Positions 1-10,027 of a DNA stretch of 64,000 nucleotides are shown in pieces. The notes under the pieces were generated by a model, which was not told the origin of the DNA, ran no database searches, and saw only the letters and a program-made list of their open reading frames with translations. Numbering within the stretch: the first letter of the stretch is position 1; the number at the start of each line of letters is the position of its first letter. Both the position numbers and the translations under genes were made by a program. Source of the DNA: Actinokineospora baliensis (GTDB lineage: Bacteria > Actinomycetota > Actinomycetes > Mycobacteriales > Pseudonocardiaceae); the NCBI RefSeq assembly GCF_016907695.1, contig NZ_JAFBCK010000001.1, positions 7,118,001-7,182,000 on the forward strand, given 5' to 3'.

Positions 1-2073
1 CTGCCCAAGGGCGGCCGGGGCCACGTGCTGATCACCGTTCCCGAGGTCGCCGAGGACCTGGTCGACGCCGCACTGCCGGTGTCCGGGCTCTCGACCGAGC
101 ACGCCGCGGTTCTGGTCAGGCAGGGCGCCGAGGGCCTCCCGGCGGGGATGGCCGAGGAGATCGCCGAAGAGCTGCGGAACTGGCCGCTGGCGCTGAACCT
201 GGCCGCGAGCTGGCTCGCTGAGCGGGTCCGGGTGCTGACCGACGGCACCCGCGCGACGTACCTGGACGTGTACGAGGCCGCCGATGTCGCGGGCACCGAC
301 CTGCTGGACCGGCTACGCGCCGACACCACCGGGCCGACCGCGATCCACCGGATGGTCCGGCTGGCCTTGGCCACCGCCCGCGCGCACGGCGCCAAGGGCC
401 AGACCACGGCTGCCCCCGTCGACGCGCGACTGGGTGCGGTCGCGGCGCTGGTGGCCGAGTACGGCGCGTTCCTCTCACCGCTGGGCGCGGCGTTGGACCT
501 GGTGCGGTCGCTGCCGTGGCGGGCCGAGCTCGGCGCCGAGGTCGAGGCGCCGGAGCTGCTGGTGTTCCCACCGCTGATCGACCGGGCGCTGTGGCTCGGT
601 GAGCGGTACGGGCTCTTCGAGGTCGACTGGGGCCGGGAGCGGGTGCGGGTGGGCGACGTGTTGCGCTCCACCATCGCCGAGCTGATCGACCCGGCCAGCC
701 ACGCCGCGCGCCAAGTGGCGGTGCTGCGCGCGCTGTCCGGGTACGCCCCGTTCGAGGTGAGCGCGGCGCACCGCAAGCGGTTCGTGGAGCTGGGCACGCA
801 CATCGAGCCCTCCGGCGCGATGCTCAGCGACGACCCGGCGGTGCGGCGGTGGCTGGTCAACCAGGCCAGGTTCTACTTCGCTTTCGGCGGGGTCGGTGTG
901 CGTCGGGCGGCGTTGGCATCGGGGCTGCAGCTGTTCGAGGCGTGGACCGAGCGCTATGGCGAAGAGGACGAGCTTAGGCTGCGGCTGGGTACGCAGCTGG
1001 CGAACCTGCGGCGTGAGCTAGGCGACCGCGAGGGAGCGTTGGCCATGGACGAAGCCGTAGTGCTGGTGCAGAAGCGGGTGCACGGCGTCGCTGACCCACG
1101 CACCCTCGCCACCGCCCGCGACCGGGGCGGCAACCTGCGCGGACTAGGGCGCTTCGCTGACGCTCTCGTGCAGGACTCGCTCACCTGGCAGCGACACGTC
1201 GACGTGCTAGGGCCAGACCACCCGGAGACGCAGTGGGCGACCAACAACCTCGCTGTGTCGCAGTTCCTCGCCGGTGACCCGCGCACCGCACTGCACACGC
1301 AACGCACGCACCTAGAGCGGTTGATGCGCCTCTATGGCGACTACCACAAGGACACCGTGTGGGCGCTGGGCAAGGCGGGCATCTACGCGTCGCAGCTGGG
1401 CCTACCGGAAGCTGAGGCGTACCTGGAGGAGGCGGACCGGCAGGCCCGCCACTCGCACTGGACGGACCTGCAGCTGCGCGGCGGCATGGAATGGCACCTG
1501 GGTATCGCTAAGAGGGGCCGGGATCCCCGGTCAGCGCGCGCGGACATCAACAACGCGCTGCGACACCTGACCACCGTGCGCCGGGACACACACCCGGACC
1601 GGTTCGCGTGCATGCTGTCGCTGGCGGCGACGCAGCGGGTCTACGAGTGGGAGCCCGCGGAGACGGTCCGGTTGGCCAGGGCCGCGCTCACCGGACTGGT
1701 CGACACGATCGGGTTGAGCGGGGACCACCCGTTCGTCGGACTGGGCAGGCTGGGGTTGGGGCTGGCACTGCGCGCACGGGGCGTGGCCGAGGACGGGTTG
1801 ACCGAGGTCCGCGCCGCGTACGAGGTGCTGCTGGACCGGCTGGGCGGGGCGCACCCGTGGACGTTGGCCGCGGCGGTGGACCTGGCGGCGGCGACCGCGT
1901 CGACCGGTGACCGGGCGGGCGCGGCCGGGATCGCGGCCACCGCGCTGGTCGACTGCGAGGAGTACCTCGACCTGGACCACCCGTACACCGCGGTGGCCGG
2001 GAACAACGCGCGGGTGGCCGAGGCGGGCACCGGGACCTGGAAGGTGATCGATGTCGACATCCCCCAGATCTGA
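1..2073 (+). CDS. NB-ARC/TPR protein, 5' end cut by the window (FxSxx-COOH-system type, tentative)
   Basis: The reading frame is open from base 1, so the N-terminus, including the Walker A motif, lies outside the window. The first visible residues (GGRGHVLIT) look like the NB-ARC strand that follows Walker B, and NWPLALNLAASWL about 55 residues later matches the GLPLAL-type motif. A winged-helix-like region follows, and from about residue 300 the protein is made of TPR-type repeats (for example ATARDRGGNLRGLGRFADAL and WATNNLAVSQFLAGD). Such STAND proteins act as signal-controlled scaffolds. TPR proteins of this build accompany FxSxx-COOH peptide-modification systems, and the C-terminal VDIPQI ending fits that recollection, but no FxSxx peptide or radical SAM gene is visible here, so the assignment is tentative. 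The 3' end overlaps the next gene by 23 bases. Codons around 0.95-1.6 kb are less GC-biased than the rest of the gene. Confidence 0.75.
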   Translation: MPKGGRGHVLITVPEVAEDLVDAALPVSGLSTEHAAVLVRQGAEGLPAGMAEEIAEELRNWPLALNLAASWLAERVRVLTDGTRATYLDVYEAADVAGTDLLDRLRADTTGPTAIHRMVRLALATARAHGAKGQTTAAPVDARLGAVAALVAEYGAFLSPLGAALDLVRSLPWRAELGAEVEAPELLVFPPLIDRALWLGERYGLFEVDWGRERVRVGDVLRSTIAELIDPASHAARQVAVLRALSGYAPFEVSAAHRKRFVELGTHIEPSGAMLSDDPAVRRWLVNQARFYFAFGGVGVRRAALASGLQLFEAWTERYGEEDELRLRLGTQLANLRRELGDREGALAMDEAVVLVQKRVHGVADPRTLATARDRGGNLRGLGRFADALVQDSLTWQRHVDVLGPDHPETQWATNNLAVSQFLAGDPRTALHTQRTHLERLMRLYGDYHKDTVWALGKAGIYASQLGLPEAEAYLEEADRQARHSHWTDLQLRGGMEWHLGIAKRGRDPRSARADINNALRHLTTVRRDTHPDRFACMLSLAATQRVYEWEPAETVRLARAALTGLVDTIGLSGDHPFVGLGRLGLGLALRARGVAEDGLTEVRAAYEVLLDRLGGAHPWTLAAAVDLAAATASTGDRAGAAGIAATALVDCEEYLDLDHPYTAVAGNNARVAEAGTGTWKVIDVDIPQI

Positions 2074-2968
2074 GCTCGCGTGGCGGATCGAGACCGCGGA
2101 CGACCGCGCGGATGTGCCGGTGGTCGTCTCCGAGCGCCTGCGCGCCGCCACGGCCGCCGCCCCCGGCCTCGACAGCGTCGGCTTCTTCGACCACGACGAC
2201 TTCGTCTACGGGCTGAGCCGGGTGCCGGGCAGCGGCCGGTGGGACGCGCTGCTGCGCCTGGGGATCCGGCTGGCGGTGGCGTGGCGGTCGCTCGACCGCG
2301 ACCTGCAGCCGATGCGCACCGGCAGGCTCATCCGCACGGTGCTCGACGCCGAAGGCGGCGCGGTCTTCTGCGAGACCGTTCGCCCCGGTCGGCACGTGAT
2401 CGGGTCGGTCACCGCGAGCGCCACCCCGCTCGAACGCGAACGCGCCGACGCCGTGCTGGCCGGGGTCGTCAACGACCTGCGCCTGGACGAGAACCTCCCG
2501 CCGCAGAACCCCGGCTCCTACGACGACGAGGGCACCCCGGTCGCCGAAGACCCCACCCCCCTGCACACCACCGGCGACGAAGCGGCCCTGGCGACCCTCG
2601 CCCCCGCCATCCGCCTCGACGGCCTGCACGCCCTGTCGTACTTCACCCGCACCGAAAAACTGGCCGAGGTCGACTGCTTCGACGCCGCGGAGTTGGCCGC
2701 CTTCCACGAGCTGGCCACCCCCACCCACCGCCGAGCCCTCTACGACACCCTCGGCCGAGGCCTGTCCACCCTGGCCAACCAACTCAACCAAGCCATCTCC
2801 CCAGCCCTGGGCGGCCGCCTCCAACGAATAATCCTCGACGTCCAATCCGGGGCCATCTACTACCGCCGCCTCCCCCGCCAGCACTACCTGGTCGGCATCA
2901 CCCTCGACCAAACCCGCGTGCGGCGCGCAGACCACGAGATGGACGCGCTGGTGGCCCAACTCAGCTAG
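2051..2968 (+). CDS. Protein of unknown function, two-part, possibly roadblock-like
   Basis: A 305-residue protein starting with ATG inside the end of the NB-ARC/TPR gene (23 base overlap), so the two are very likely translated together. No catalytic motif is visible. The N-terminal half (to about residue 150) and the C-terminal half (about 185-305) are separated by a proline/acidic linker. The C-terminal part, with the pattern LQRIILDVQSGAIYYRRL followed by QHYLVGITLDQ, resembles the beta-sheet pattern of roadblock/LC7 proteins that act as small GTPase or signalling scaffolds in actinomycetes; this is inference from pattern only. It converges on the ATPase operon, sharing 8 bases with the end of the nSTAND1 gene. 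Confidence 0.7.
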   Translation: MSTSPRSELAWRIETADDRADVPVVVSERLRAATAAAPGLDSVGFFDHDDFVYGLSRVPGSGRWDALLRLGIRLAVAWRSLDRDLQPMRTGRLIRTVLDAEGGAVFCETVRPGRHVIGSVTASATPLERERADAVLAGVVNDLRLDENLPPQNPGSYDDEGTPVAEDPTPLHTTGDEAALATLAPAIRLDGLHALSYFTRTEKLAEVDCFDAAELAAFHELATPTHRRALYDTLGRGLSTLANQLNQAISPALGGRLQRIILDVQSGAIYYRRLPRQHYLVGITLDQTRVRRADHEMDALVAQLS

Positions 2969-5900
2969 GACAAGGCACATCCTCCGGCCCGACCCCGATC
3001 GAGGCCCAGTCCGCCCGAGGCCCAACAGCCCGGCACAACCTGGCCACCACCCGCTCGACGTCGACATCCCACACCCCGACCCTGCCGTCGTCGGCCGCGG
3101 TGACCAACTTGCCGTCCGCGGTCCAGGCCAGGTCGGTGATTTGCTCGCTATGGCCGGGAAGAACGGCGAATAACTCGCCGGTTCGCACATCCCAAAGCCG
3201 GACGACATCCGCTCCAGTGGCAACGACGCGTTCGTCCGCTGTGATGGCGACAGCGGTGGGGATCAGGGGGTGGTCACCTACCTTGGCCTTCGTCCGTCGG
3301 GCGTCCAGATCCCAGATCGTGACCGCCCGGTCGGTGCCGATCGCGGCGGCGATCCGCCCGCTGCCCCCGATGGACAGCCTCCTGATCGGACCGGGCCCAA
3401 GGTCGAGGGTGAACTCGTCGTCGAGGCCCGGGATCCGCACAACCCGCAGAACGGAGTTCGTCGCGGGGTACTCCGGCAAGTACGCCTTGGTGACGACCGC
3501 CAACCGCTTCCCTGGCAGGGTCTCGACGGCGAGGACAGAACCGAGGAGGTCGAACTCCCGATTGGCCAAGCGCCGCCCGGTGGAGTCGATCAGGGTCAAG
3601 GCAGAGAAGCGGGACTGCGTGTCGTACGCGCTGGTCCCTATGCCGAGATCGTCGCCGTCCTCGGTGAACGCCATGGCGGAGATGATGGTGTTGTCCACCG
3701 TGATGTCGGTGCTCGTGCCGTCGCCAGCCATGCGGACCACGTTCGGTGCAATGCGCCTCGCGGAGAGTCCAGCCGCGCTGAGTGCGACTCGACCGGGCCC
3801 TTGGTACCGCTGGCTACGAAGGTGGGTGTGCGCTCGGACGTCCCAGAAGGCGACGGCGTTGGCCGCGTCACCAACGCTCAAGGCGTCGTCCACCACGTCA
3901 ACGTGGACCTGCCCCGTAACGCTGAGCGGCAGCCAACCCCCATCTCGACCGACGATGTCGACCGAACCGTCCTCGTTGGCGAACGCGACGACATGCCCGT
4001 CAGCGGCGATCACCCCGCCCACCGCGGCCTCGCCGATCACCTCGGGTGTCCATTCGTGGGTGCGGGTGCTCCAGAACCGGATCGAACTGGGATGGCCGTT
4101 CGCCATCAGTTGGCCATCCGCGGTGAAGGCGATCCTGCCCCTCAGCGCCGACGACTGAGGGAGGGGGACGTCCTCGACAAGTCCGCCGGTTGAGGAGTTC
4201 CAGAAGCGGATCCCATGTGGCGTTCCGGTCACCACAGCCGCCCCGTCGGGACTCCAGGTGGCGTCCAGGAACACCTCCGGCACATCGGTTCGCCGCCAAG
4301 CCGGTGTTCCGTCAGTGGACATGACCGTCAACGAACTCTCGAACTGGTCGACCAACGCGACTCGGCGCCCATCAGGGCTGAACGAGATGTGCTCCGCCTG
4401 CCGCGCGGCCACCTCCCCGTCGGCTTCCCAGGTAGCGGTCCGCCAATACCGCAGGGAGAAGCCATGGGTCGGTTGAGGGGACACGGTCGCGAGGCGCCTA
4501 CCGTCCGGCTGCCACGCCAGCGCGTAGGACGCCGGGAGGGATGCGGCTTGCCTGCCGCTGGGCAGCTCCCAGACCGCTGTCCCGCCGGGGTGTGCGGCCG
4601 CGAACCACCGCCCATCTGGCGAGAACTCGAAGTGCAGGTACAGGCCTTGGTAGAAGGAGAAGTTGATGGGAAGTGCGGTCCTGTCCGTGACGTCCCACAC
4701 GAGGAGCTCGCGGTTGTCTCGGATGATGGCCAGGTACCGACCGTCGCCGCTCATCACCGTTGGTGTGAGTCCGGGTCCATCGATCGTACCGAGGTACCCG
4801 GACATCGCTGCCCCAAGAAGTGCTCCCCTGGCTTCGGGCGTTCGGGCGACGTCATAGGCACGCAGGGCGTACATGGCTGCTCGATCAGCTGGAACGCCAG
4901 AAGCCATCGCCTGAGCGCTGTACTGACGGGACAGGGCTTCACCACGACTAGTTCCTGCTCTGCGCCACTGAAGAACAGCAAGCGCGCCTGCGGCCAGACT
5001 AAGGACCAGAACGGCAGCGATTGCGGCATTGAGTCGGCGGAGCCTGCGGAGACGAAGGGCTTCGCGGTAGGTGTGGGCTTGATCAGCGGCCAATGACGCG
5101 GTGACGAAGCGTCGTTCAACAGGTCCAAGGGTGGCGAACCGGGTGGGGCTAGCGGCCAACCAGGCCTGGGTGAGGGTCAACTGGGCGCCGCGGTCGAGGC
5201 TGCCGGGGTCTTGGGAGAGGTCGAGCCAGGTTTGGGCTCGTTTGGCGAGCCGGTCGAGGAAGGGGGCGGATTCGGCGGCCTCTGCGAGCCAGGTGCGCAG
5301 GTGGGGCCAGGTGCGCAGCAGGGCGTCGTGGCTGATCTCGGCTTGGTCGTCGGTGATGGTGATCAGGCGGGCGGCGTGCAGTTCGGTGAGGACGGGGCCT
5401 GCGATGAGGTCGACGGGGACCCTGCGGCGGCGGTGGGCGCCTTCTTCGCCGAGGGTCACCAGGGACACCAGGACCGAGCGGACGTCGGGTTCCGGCAGGG
5501 ACGCCAGGACGTGGTCGGCGGCTTCGACCAGGGCGCCGCGGACCCGGCCCGCCGCGTGGTAGTCGGCGAGGGTCATGGTGGTGCCGCGGTGGCGGTGCCA
5601 GGTGGCGTGCAGCGCGTAGCCGAGCAGCGGCAGCGAACCGGGGTGGTAGTGGGGGTCCGGGCCGAGGTCGCGCAGGTCCTCGATCATCAGGTCGGCCAGA
5701 CCGTCGGCCAGGGTGACGCCCGCGGCGGCCGCGGGGGCCGTGATCGCGCGCCCGAGTTCCTGGTCGGTCATCCGGCCGACGGTGAAGGTGTTGTGGTGCA
5801 GGGAGAACACCGCGGCGCAGGCGGCGTAGGCGTCCGCGCGCAGGCCGACGACGACGAGGTGGTCCTCGGCCGCGTCCGCGACCGCGGCCAGGAATGCCGA

Positions 5901-6644
5901 CCGTTCGGGGTCGTCCTCGAGCAACGCGTTCTCGAACTGGTCGACCACCAGCACGGACCTGTTGTCGGGCAACGCTTCCCGCAGTCCGGTCAACGGCGCG
6001 CCGCGCGGGGTGAACACCACCCGCGGCCACGACGCCGACCCGGGTACCAGCAGTTCGCCCCGCCCGATCGCGGGCACCAGCCCCGCCCGCAGCAGCGACG
6101 ACTTCCCCACGCCCGACACCCCGACCACGAACAGCGGCTGCGTGCGCGGTTTCCCCAGTTCCGCCAGCAACCGCGCCAACGTCCGCTCCCGCCCGAAGAA
6201 CACCGGCGCGTGGCGGTCGGTGAACGCGGCGAGCCCGGGGTAGGGCCCCTCGGCGCCCCAGTCGACGGCGGGCCGCGCGGCGCCCAGCCGCTGCCCCACA
6301 CCCACCAGTTCGGCCAGGCCCCGGTCCCACTGCTCGGTCACCGCGGCGCTCATCCCCGCCGCGGCCGCGCCGACCTGCCCCAGCAGCCCCAGGAACTCGC
6401 GGCGCACCGGTTCGGTCAGGTCGCCCTCCGCGGCGATGGCCGCCTGGTTGAACCGGCTCCACAGCTCGGGATCGCGCCGGAACAGGCCGACCACCCACTC
6501 GGCGAGCCGCGTCCGGTCCTGCGGTGCCTGCGCCAGGTCCGAGGACAGCACGACGAGTTCGACCACCAACTGCTGGGCCTGCACGACGGGCCCGTGGACG
6601 GTGCTCCCGGTGATGTGGTTGCCGGGCTGCTCAGCGGTGGGCAA
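2961..6644 (-). CDS. nSTAND1 NTPase with C-terminal WD40 repeats
   Basis: About 1,227 residues. The N-terminal GNHITGSTVHGPVVQA is a short effector-associated strand motif common in actinomycete STAND proteins. EGPYPGLAAF then leads into the nSTAND1 P-loop domain: Walker A GVSGVGKS at residues 175-182 and Walker B-like VLVVDQFEN. A winged-helix region ends in a membrane-like helix (IAAVLVLSLAAGALAVL, near residue 630), followed by WD40-type blades to the C-terminus (last ones end in VWDVDVERVV). These proteins are thought to sense a ligand through the propeller and oligomerise. I placed the start at TTG 6644, which overlaps the upstream gene by 14 bases and keeps the effector motif; GTG at 6584 is an alternative. 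It is the last gene of a three-ATPase operon. Codon use in the WD40 half is clearly less GC-rich, suggesting a recent acquisition or domain exchange. Confidence 0.85.
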   Translation of the reverse strand: MPTAEQPGNHITGSTVHGPVVQAQQLVVELVVLSSDLAQAPQDRTRLAEWVVGLFRRDPELWSRFNQAAIAAEGDLTEPVRREFLGLLGQVGAAAAGMSAAVTEQWDRGLAELVGVGQRLGAARPAVDWGAEGPYPGLAAFTDRHAPVFFGRERTLARLLAELGKPRTQPLFVVGVSGVGKSSLLRAGLVPAIGRGELLVPGSASWPRVVFTPRGAPLTGLREALPDNRSVLVVDQFENALLEDDPERSAFLAAVADAAEDHLVVVGLRADAYAACAAVFSLHHNTFTVGRMTDQELGRAITAPAAAAGVTLADGLADLMIEDLRDLGPDPHYHPGSLPLLGYALHATWHRHRGTTMTLADYHAAGRVRGALVEAADHVLASLPEPDVRSVLVSLVTLGEEGAHRRRRVPVDLIAGPVLTELHAARLITITDDQAEISHDALLRTWPHLRTWLAEAAESAPFLDRLAKRAQTWLDLSQDPGSLDRGAQLTLTQAWLAASPTRFATLGPVERRFVTASLAADQAHTYREALRLRRLRRLNAAIAAVLVLSLAAGALAVLQWRRAGTSRGEALSRQYSAQAMASGVPADRAAMYALRAYDVARTPEARGALLGAAMSGYLGTIDGPGLTPTVMSGDGRYLAIIRDNRELLVWDVTDRTALPINFSFYQGLYLHFEFSPDGRWFAAAHPGGTAVWELPSGRQAASLPASYALAWQPDGRRLATVSPQPTHGFSLRYWRTATWEADGEVAARQAEHISFSPDGRRVALVDQFESSLTVMSTDGTPAWRRTDVPEVFLDATWSPDGAAVVTGTPHGIRFWNSSTGGLVEDVPLPQSSALRGRIAFTADGQLMANGHPSSIRFWSTRTHEWTPEVIGEAAVGGVIAADGHVVAFANEDGSVDIVGRDGGWLPLSVTGQVHVDVVDDALSVGDAANAVAFWDVRAHTHLRSQRYQGPGRVALSAAGLSARRIAPNVVRMAGDGTSTDITVDNTIISAMAFTEDGDDLGIGTSAYDTQSRFSALTLIDSTGRRLANREFDLLGSVLAVETLPGKRLAVVTKAYLPEYPATNSVLRVVRIPGLDDEFTLDLGPGPIRRLSIGGSGRIAAAIGTDRAVTIWDLDARRTKAKVGDHPLIPTAVAITADERVVATGADVVRLWDVRTGELFAVLPGHSEQITDLAWTADGKLVTAADDGRVGVWDVDVERVVARLCRAVGPRADWASIGVGPEDVPCPS

Positions 6645-8847
6645 CCGACTCGAGCACCGCTTCTCTGACCCGGAAGCTGAAGTCCGCCAACGCCCGTTCC
6701 GCGCGCTGGCGGACCGGCCCGGCCAGCAGTCCGGCTCGCACCAACTCGATGAGGGCGCCGCGGGCAGGCAGGGCGTCGGTGATGTTGTCGTAGGTGTCGC
6801 ACATGCGGTCGAGCTGGTCGCGCGCCTCGGCGTCCACACGGGACGGATTGGCGGCGTACCAGTCGGCCAGCACGACGCGGAAGGTGTCGACGACTTGGCG
6901 CAGCAGCACAGCGGACCCGGTCGCGGCCACAATGGACGGTTCTCGCAGCCGGACGACGAGCGGGTCGGCGGTGGCGATCACGTCGCGCCCGAAGACCTCG
7001 GGGGCCACGTGGACGCGGGCCAGGTCGTCGAGCGCGGCAACGGCTTCGTCGAACAGGTCGGCCAACGCGGGCGGGAGCACGCCGTCGGCGACCCGAGCCG
7101 TCTCTCCTGTGTGGACTGTCGCGGCGATGTCGTCGACCCGGCGGGTGAGGGCGTCGGCCAGTTCTCGCTGGCTGGAAGCGATGCGGGCCAGCCAGGTGTC
7201 GAGCTGCCTGCGCACGCCGCCGAGGGAGTCGTCGTCGGCGCCGCGCGGCAGCCTGGTGCGGGCGGACTCCAGCACGGCGGTGAGGTCCTCGGTGAAGCTG
7301 TGCGGTCGCACCACCAGCGGATCCCGGTCGAGCACGTCGCGCACCCGGACCACGGCCAAGTCCGTGGGCACCCCGACGACGACCACGACGACCTCAGCCG
7401 CGGGGGCGAGCGCGCGCAGCGCGGTGATCCGCTCCAACAGCCTGGCCACCTCGGCGTCTTCGACCAGCGAGGGGGCGATCAGCAGGGCAACGCCGCTGTC
7501 GAACTCGGGGAAGGTGATCCAGAAGTCCGCGCGCGCCAACGGGTCCGCGTCGAGCATGTGGTCGCGGCGCGGGTTCCACCCCCGCCGCTCGGCCAGCCGC
7601 CAGACCTGGCCGAGGACGTCGTCGAGGTTGGGGGCGCCGAACTCGTCCGCCGCGGCGGCCTGCAGCATCGCCTCGTCGACGAGCACCTCGTGCCCAGCGG
7701 CGGCCGAGGCGTTGTCGGCGAGGCGGAACGCCTTGCGGCACAAGCGGATCACGTCACGGGCGTGACCACGGGTCAACCTGCCGATCGTGCGGATGGCAAC
7801 CGGGGTGAACGGCCTGATGTCGTCGTAGCCCAGGACCTGGCGGTGCGACTGGAGCACGAACTCGGTGATCTCGGCGTCGGTGAGCCCGGCCAGGTCGACC
7901 CGCACCGGGATCCGCGCCCGCACCGCGGGGGTGAGCACCTCCCAGCTGTCGGGCAGTCCACACAGGACCAGGCAGGCGCCGGTGCGGGCGCTGACCGCGA
8001 GCAGGTCCTGGAACCGGGCCATCAGCGTGTCGTTGGGCCGGTGCCCGGTGGAGAAGATCTTGTCGAGCTCGTCGATCACCAGCACGAACCGGTTGCGCAG
8101 CCCGGAGAACAGCAGGGCGATGACCCGCAGCGCCTCCAGCGCGGCGAGTTCGTTGTCGATGCGGCGGGTGATGCCCCGGTCGACCAGGATCTCGTCCGGG
8201 TCGCCGCCGGTGAGCCAGCGCCAGACCGCCTCGTCGAAGCCCGAGCGCAGCAGCAGGGTCAGCACGGCGCTGAAGTCGTGCTCGCCGGTGACCCCGACCA
8301 GGGTCTCCTGCACCCGGCGCAGCAGCGCGCTCTCCAGCATGCCCAGTTCGCGGATGACCCGCTGCGGGGTGACCTGGCCCGCGGTCAGCGCGCGCAGGGC
8401 GTCGCCGGACAGGCCGGTCTCCTGCAGCGCGGCGGCGACCACGTCGGCGTAGTAGTCGCGGACCTGGGTGACCAGGGCGTCCGGTCCGACCTCGCGCATG
8501 AACCGCAGGTAGAGCGACAGGAAGTCCTCGGCGTTGGCGTCGAGGTAGATGGCCTTGGTCGGGCCGCCGAGCACGGTGCGGGCGTGGCGGACCAGGCGGA
8601 CCGCGAGGTGGGTCTTGCCCATGCCGTAGTCGCCGAGCAGCGCCACGACCACCCCGGCGGAGGCCGGGTCGACGTCGGCGTCGAGGTACTCGTCGAGCAT
8701 CCGGTAGGCGCGGCGCATGGCGTCGGTGACCACGGTGACGTCGGCGGTGGCGGCGTCACCGCCCACGACCGAGGTGGTGGCGACCGCCATCGCGTTGTAC
8801 GGGTTGCGCCTGCGCTCCCGCCTCGGGGTCGGATCGACGCCGCTCAT
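6631..8847 (-). CDS. AAA/STAND-type ATPase, second gene of a three-ATPase operon
   Basis: 738 residues with Walker A GDYGMGKT at residues 72-79 and Walker B VLVIDELDK, followed by a sensor-like segment (LVLCGLPDSWEVL) and a winged-helix lid (GHARDVIRLCRKAF). This is the ORC/Cdc6-like AAA architecture used by several conflict and partition ATPases. The C-terminal 300 residues are alpha-helical with no domain I recognise. Its ATG overlaps the stop of the upstream ATPase gene (ATGA at 8844-8847), so the two are translationally coupled, and its own end overlaps the nSTAND1 gene. The target of the complex is not evident; a regulatory or defence role is an inference from the company of three P-loop proteins. 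Confidence 0.8.
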   Translation of the reverse strand: MSGVDPTPRRERRRNPYNAMAVATTSVVGGDAATADVTVVTDAMRRAYRMLDEYLDADVDPASAGVVVALLGDYGMGKTHLAVRLVRHARTVLGGPTKAIYLDANAEDFLSLYLRFMREVGPDALVTQVRDYYADVVAAALQETGLSGDALRALTAGQVTPQRVIRELGMLESALLRRVQETLVGVTGEHDFSAVLTLLLRSGFDEAVWRWLTGGDPDEILVDRGITRRIDNELAALEALRVIALLFSGLRNRFVLVIDELDKIFSTGHRPNDTLMARFQDLLAVSARTGACLVLCGLPDSWEVLTPAVRARIPVRVDLAGLTDAEITEFVLQSHRQVLGYDDIRPFTPVAIRTIGRLTRGHARDVIRLCRKAFRLADNASAAAGHEVLVDEAMLQAAAADEFGAPNLDDVLGQVWRLAERRGWNPRRDHMLDADPLARADFWITFPEFDSGVALLIAPSLVEDAEVARLLERITALRALAPAAEVVVVVVGVPTDLAVVRVRDVLDRDPLVVRPHSFTEDLTAVLESARTRLPRGADDDSLGGVRRQLDTWLARIASSQRELADALTRRVDDIAATVHTGETARVADGVLPPALADLFDEAVAALDDLARVHVAPEVFGRDVIATADPLVVRLREPSIVAATGSAVLLRQVVDTFRVVLADWYAANPSRVDAEARDQLDRMCDTYDNITDALPARGALIELVRAGLLAGPVRQRAERALADFSFRVREAVLESVAHR

Positions 8848-9770
8848 GACTGGATTCCTCTGGTGTATCGATTCAGATCCTCGACGGTCACCGCGTACGA
8901 CTCACTGTAGTTCACGGCCTCACCGCGCAACATCTCGAACGTGCGCAGCAGGGTGCGCTGCAGCGTCTTCACCGACCCGGTGGTCACCAGCTCGGTCACC
9001 GTGGCGTCGGTGAGCCCCGGGTAGCGCCCGGCGCCGCGGTGGCGGTCGAGCCGGTCGGCGACGAACCGCAGCACGTCGGGGCGGGTGAGGGTGCGCAGCC
9101 GCAGCACGGTCGGCGGCCTGGTGTCCTCCAGGTCCAGCTCGATCTTGCGCACCTGGGCGTCGGTGAGCAGGGCGGACTCGGCCAGGTAGAGCACCCGGGG
9201 GCTGAGCATGCCGCTGGCGTAGAGCAGCACCTCGCGGACCAGGTCCAGGTGGTCGGGCAGCAGCACGATCAGCGCGAGGCTCGGGTCGAGCAGGGAGTCG
9301 AGCTCGGGCAGGATCTGGTCCGGGTCCTCGGAGTCCAACTCGGGGGCGGCCGGGTCGACCAGCGCCTTCTCGTCGCGCAGCGCCCTGACCAGCCGCTGGC
9401 AGGCCCACCCGATGCGGGTGGCCACACTGGAGGACTCCAGGGCCAGGGCGTGTTTGCGCAGGTCGACGATGACCACGCGGGCGTCGAGCGCCTCCCGCAG
9501 CGCCTCGCGCGCCCAGTGCGCGCAGCGGTTGACCAGGGCGGTCTTGCCGCAGCCGGACTCACCGAAGGCCAGCACGTACCCGCCGGTGGTCACGATGTCC
9601 TCGACCACGTCCGGTGAGCCCACCAGCCGCTGGTAGGCCCTGGCACTGCCGCAGACGTCCACGTAGTGGTCGTCGTGATCGGGGTGGTCGATGGGACGCA
9701 GCGTGAGCATGGCCTTGCTCACCCGCCGCTGAGGCGGCACGAACGGGTTGAACGCGGGCCGGTCGGTCAT
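8844..9770 (-). CDS. AAA-family ATPase, first gene of a three-ATPase operon
   Basis: 308 residues. I chose ATG 9770 (MTDRPAFNPF) because the residues from here on look like a domain while the longer frame upstream is low-complexity arginine/proline translation. Walker A GESGCGKT lies at residues 70-77; the segment ILPELDSLLDPSLALIVLLP could carry Walker B; a C-terminal helical lid (LTDATVTELVTTGSVKTLQRTL) follows. N-terminal NPFVPPQRRVSKAM may be a docking tail. It reads through an ATGA overlap into the second ATPase. It is transcribed divergently from the haloperoxidase gene across 257 bases, in which I see no clear operator. Confidence 0.8.
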   Translation of the reverse strand: MTDRPAFNPFVPPQRRVSKAMLTLRPIDHPDHDDHYVDVCGSARAYQRLVGSPDVVEDIVTTGGYVLAFGESGCGKTALVNRCAHWAREALREALDARVVIVDLRKHALALESSSVATRIGWACQRLVRALRDEKALVDPAAPELDSEDPDQILPELDSLLDPSLALIVLLPDHLDLVREVLLYASGMLSPRVLYLAESALLTDAQVRKIELDLEDTRPPTVLRLRTLTRPDVLRFVADRLDRHRGAGRYPGLTDATVTELVTTGSVKTLQRTLLRTFEMLRGEAVNYSESYAVTVEDLNRYTRGIQS

Positions 9771-10027
9771 GGCCGCACCCGCTCCTCTCGCCTTGCGCCG
9801 GTGGTCACGCCGGGGGTGGCCGATGCTACCGAGCGCAGCCACCCCACGTCCGCCGAACGGCGCGGACCCACCCTTTCCGGCACCGCGCCACGGGCCGGGT
9901 CGGCATGCCGGACGCCTCCTTTGTGGACGGTCTGGCGGTGCGCGCAACCCCTGTTCACCTGGTGGGCCTCCTGGACGGGCCGTGTGGCCGCGTGGTTGAA
10001 CAGCGGGACCGACGGAACGGAGTGGTG

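Noticed and set aside
1..2968. Complete FxSxx-COOH peptide system
   Set aside because: Only the TPR-type component and a small partner can be seen; no peptide with the FxSxx ending or radical SAM gene lies in the window, so the system is not claimed.
1688..4158. Long open frames opposite to or out of phase with the genes at 1-2968 and 2961-6644
   Set aside because: Their translations are arginine/proline/glycine-rich shadow sequence without domains and follow from the very high GC content; the called genes have clear domains and proper overlaps.
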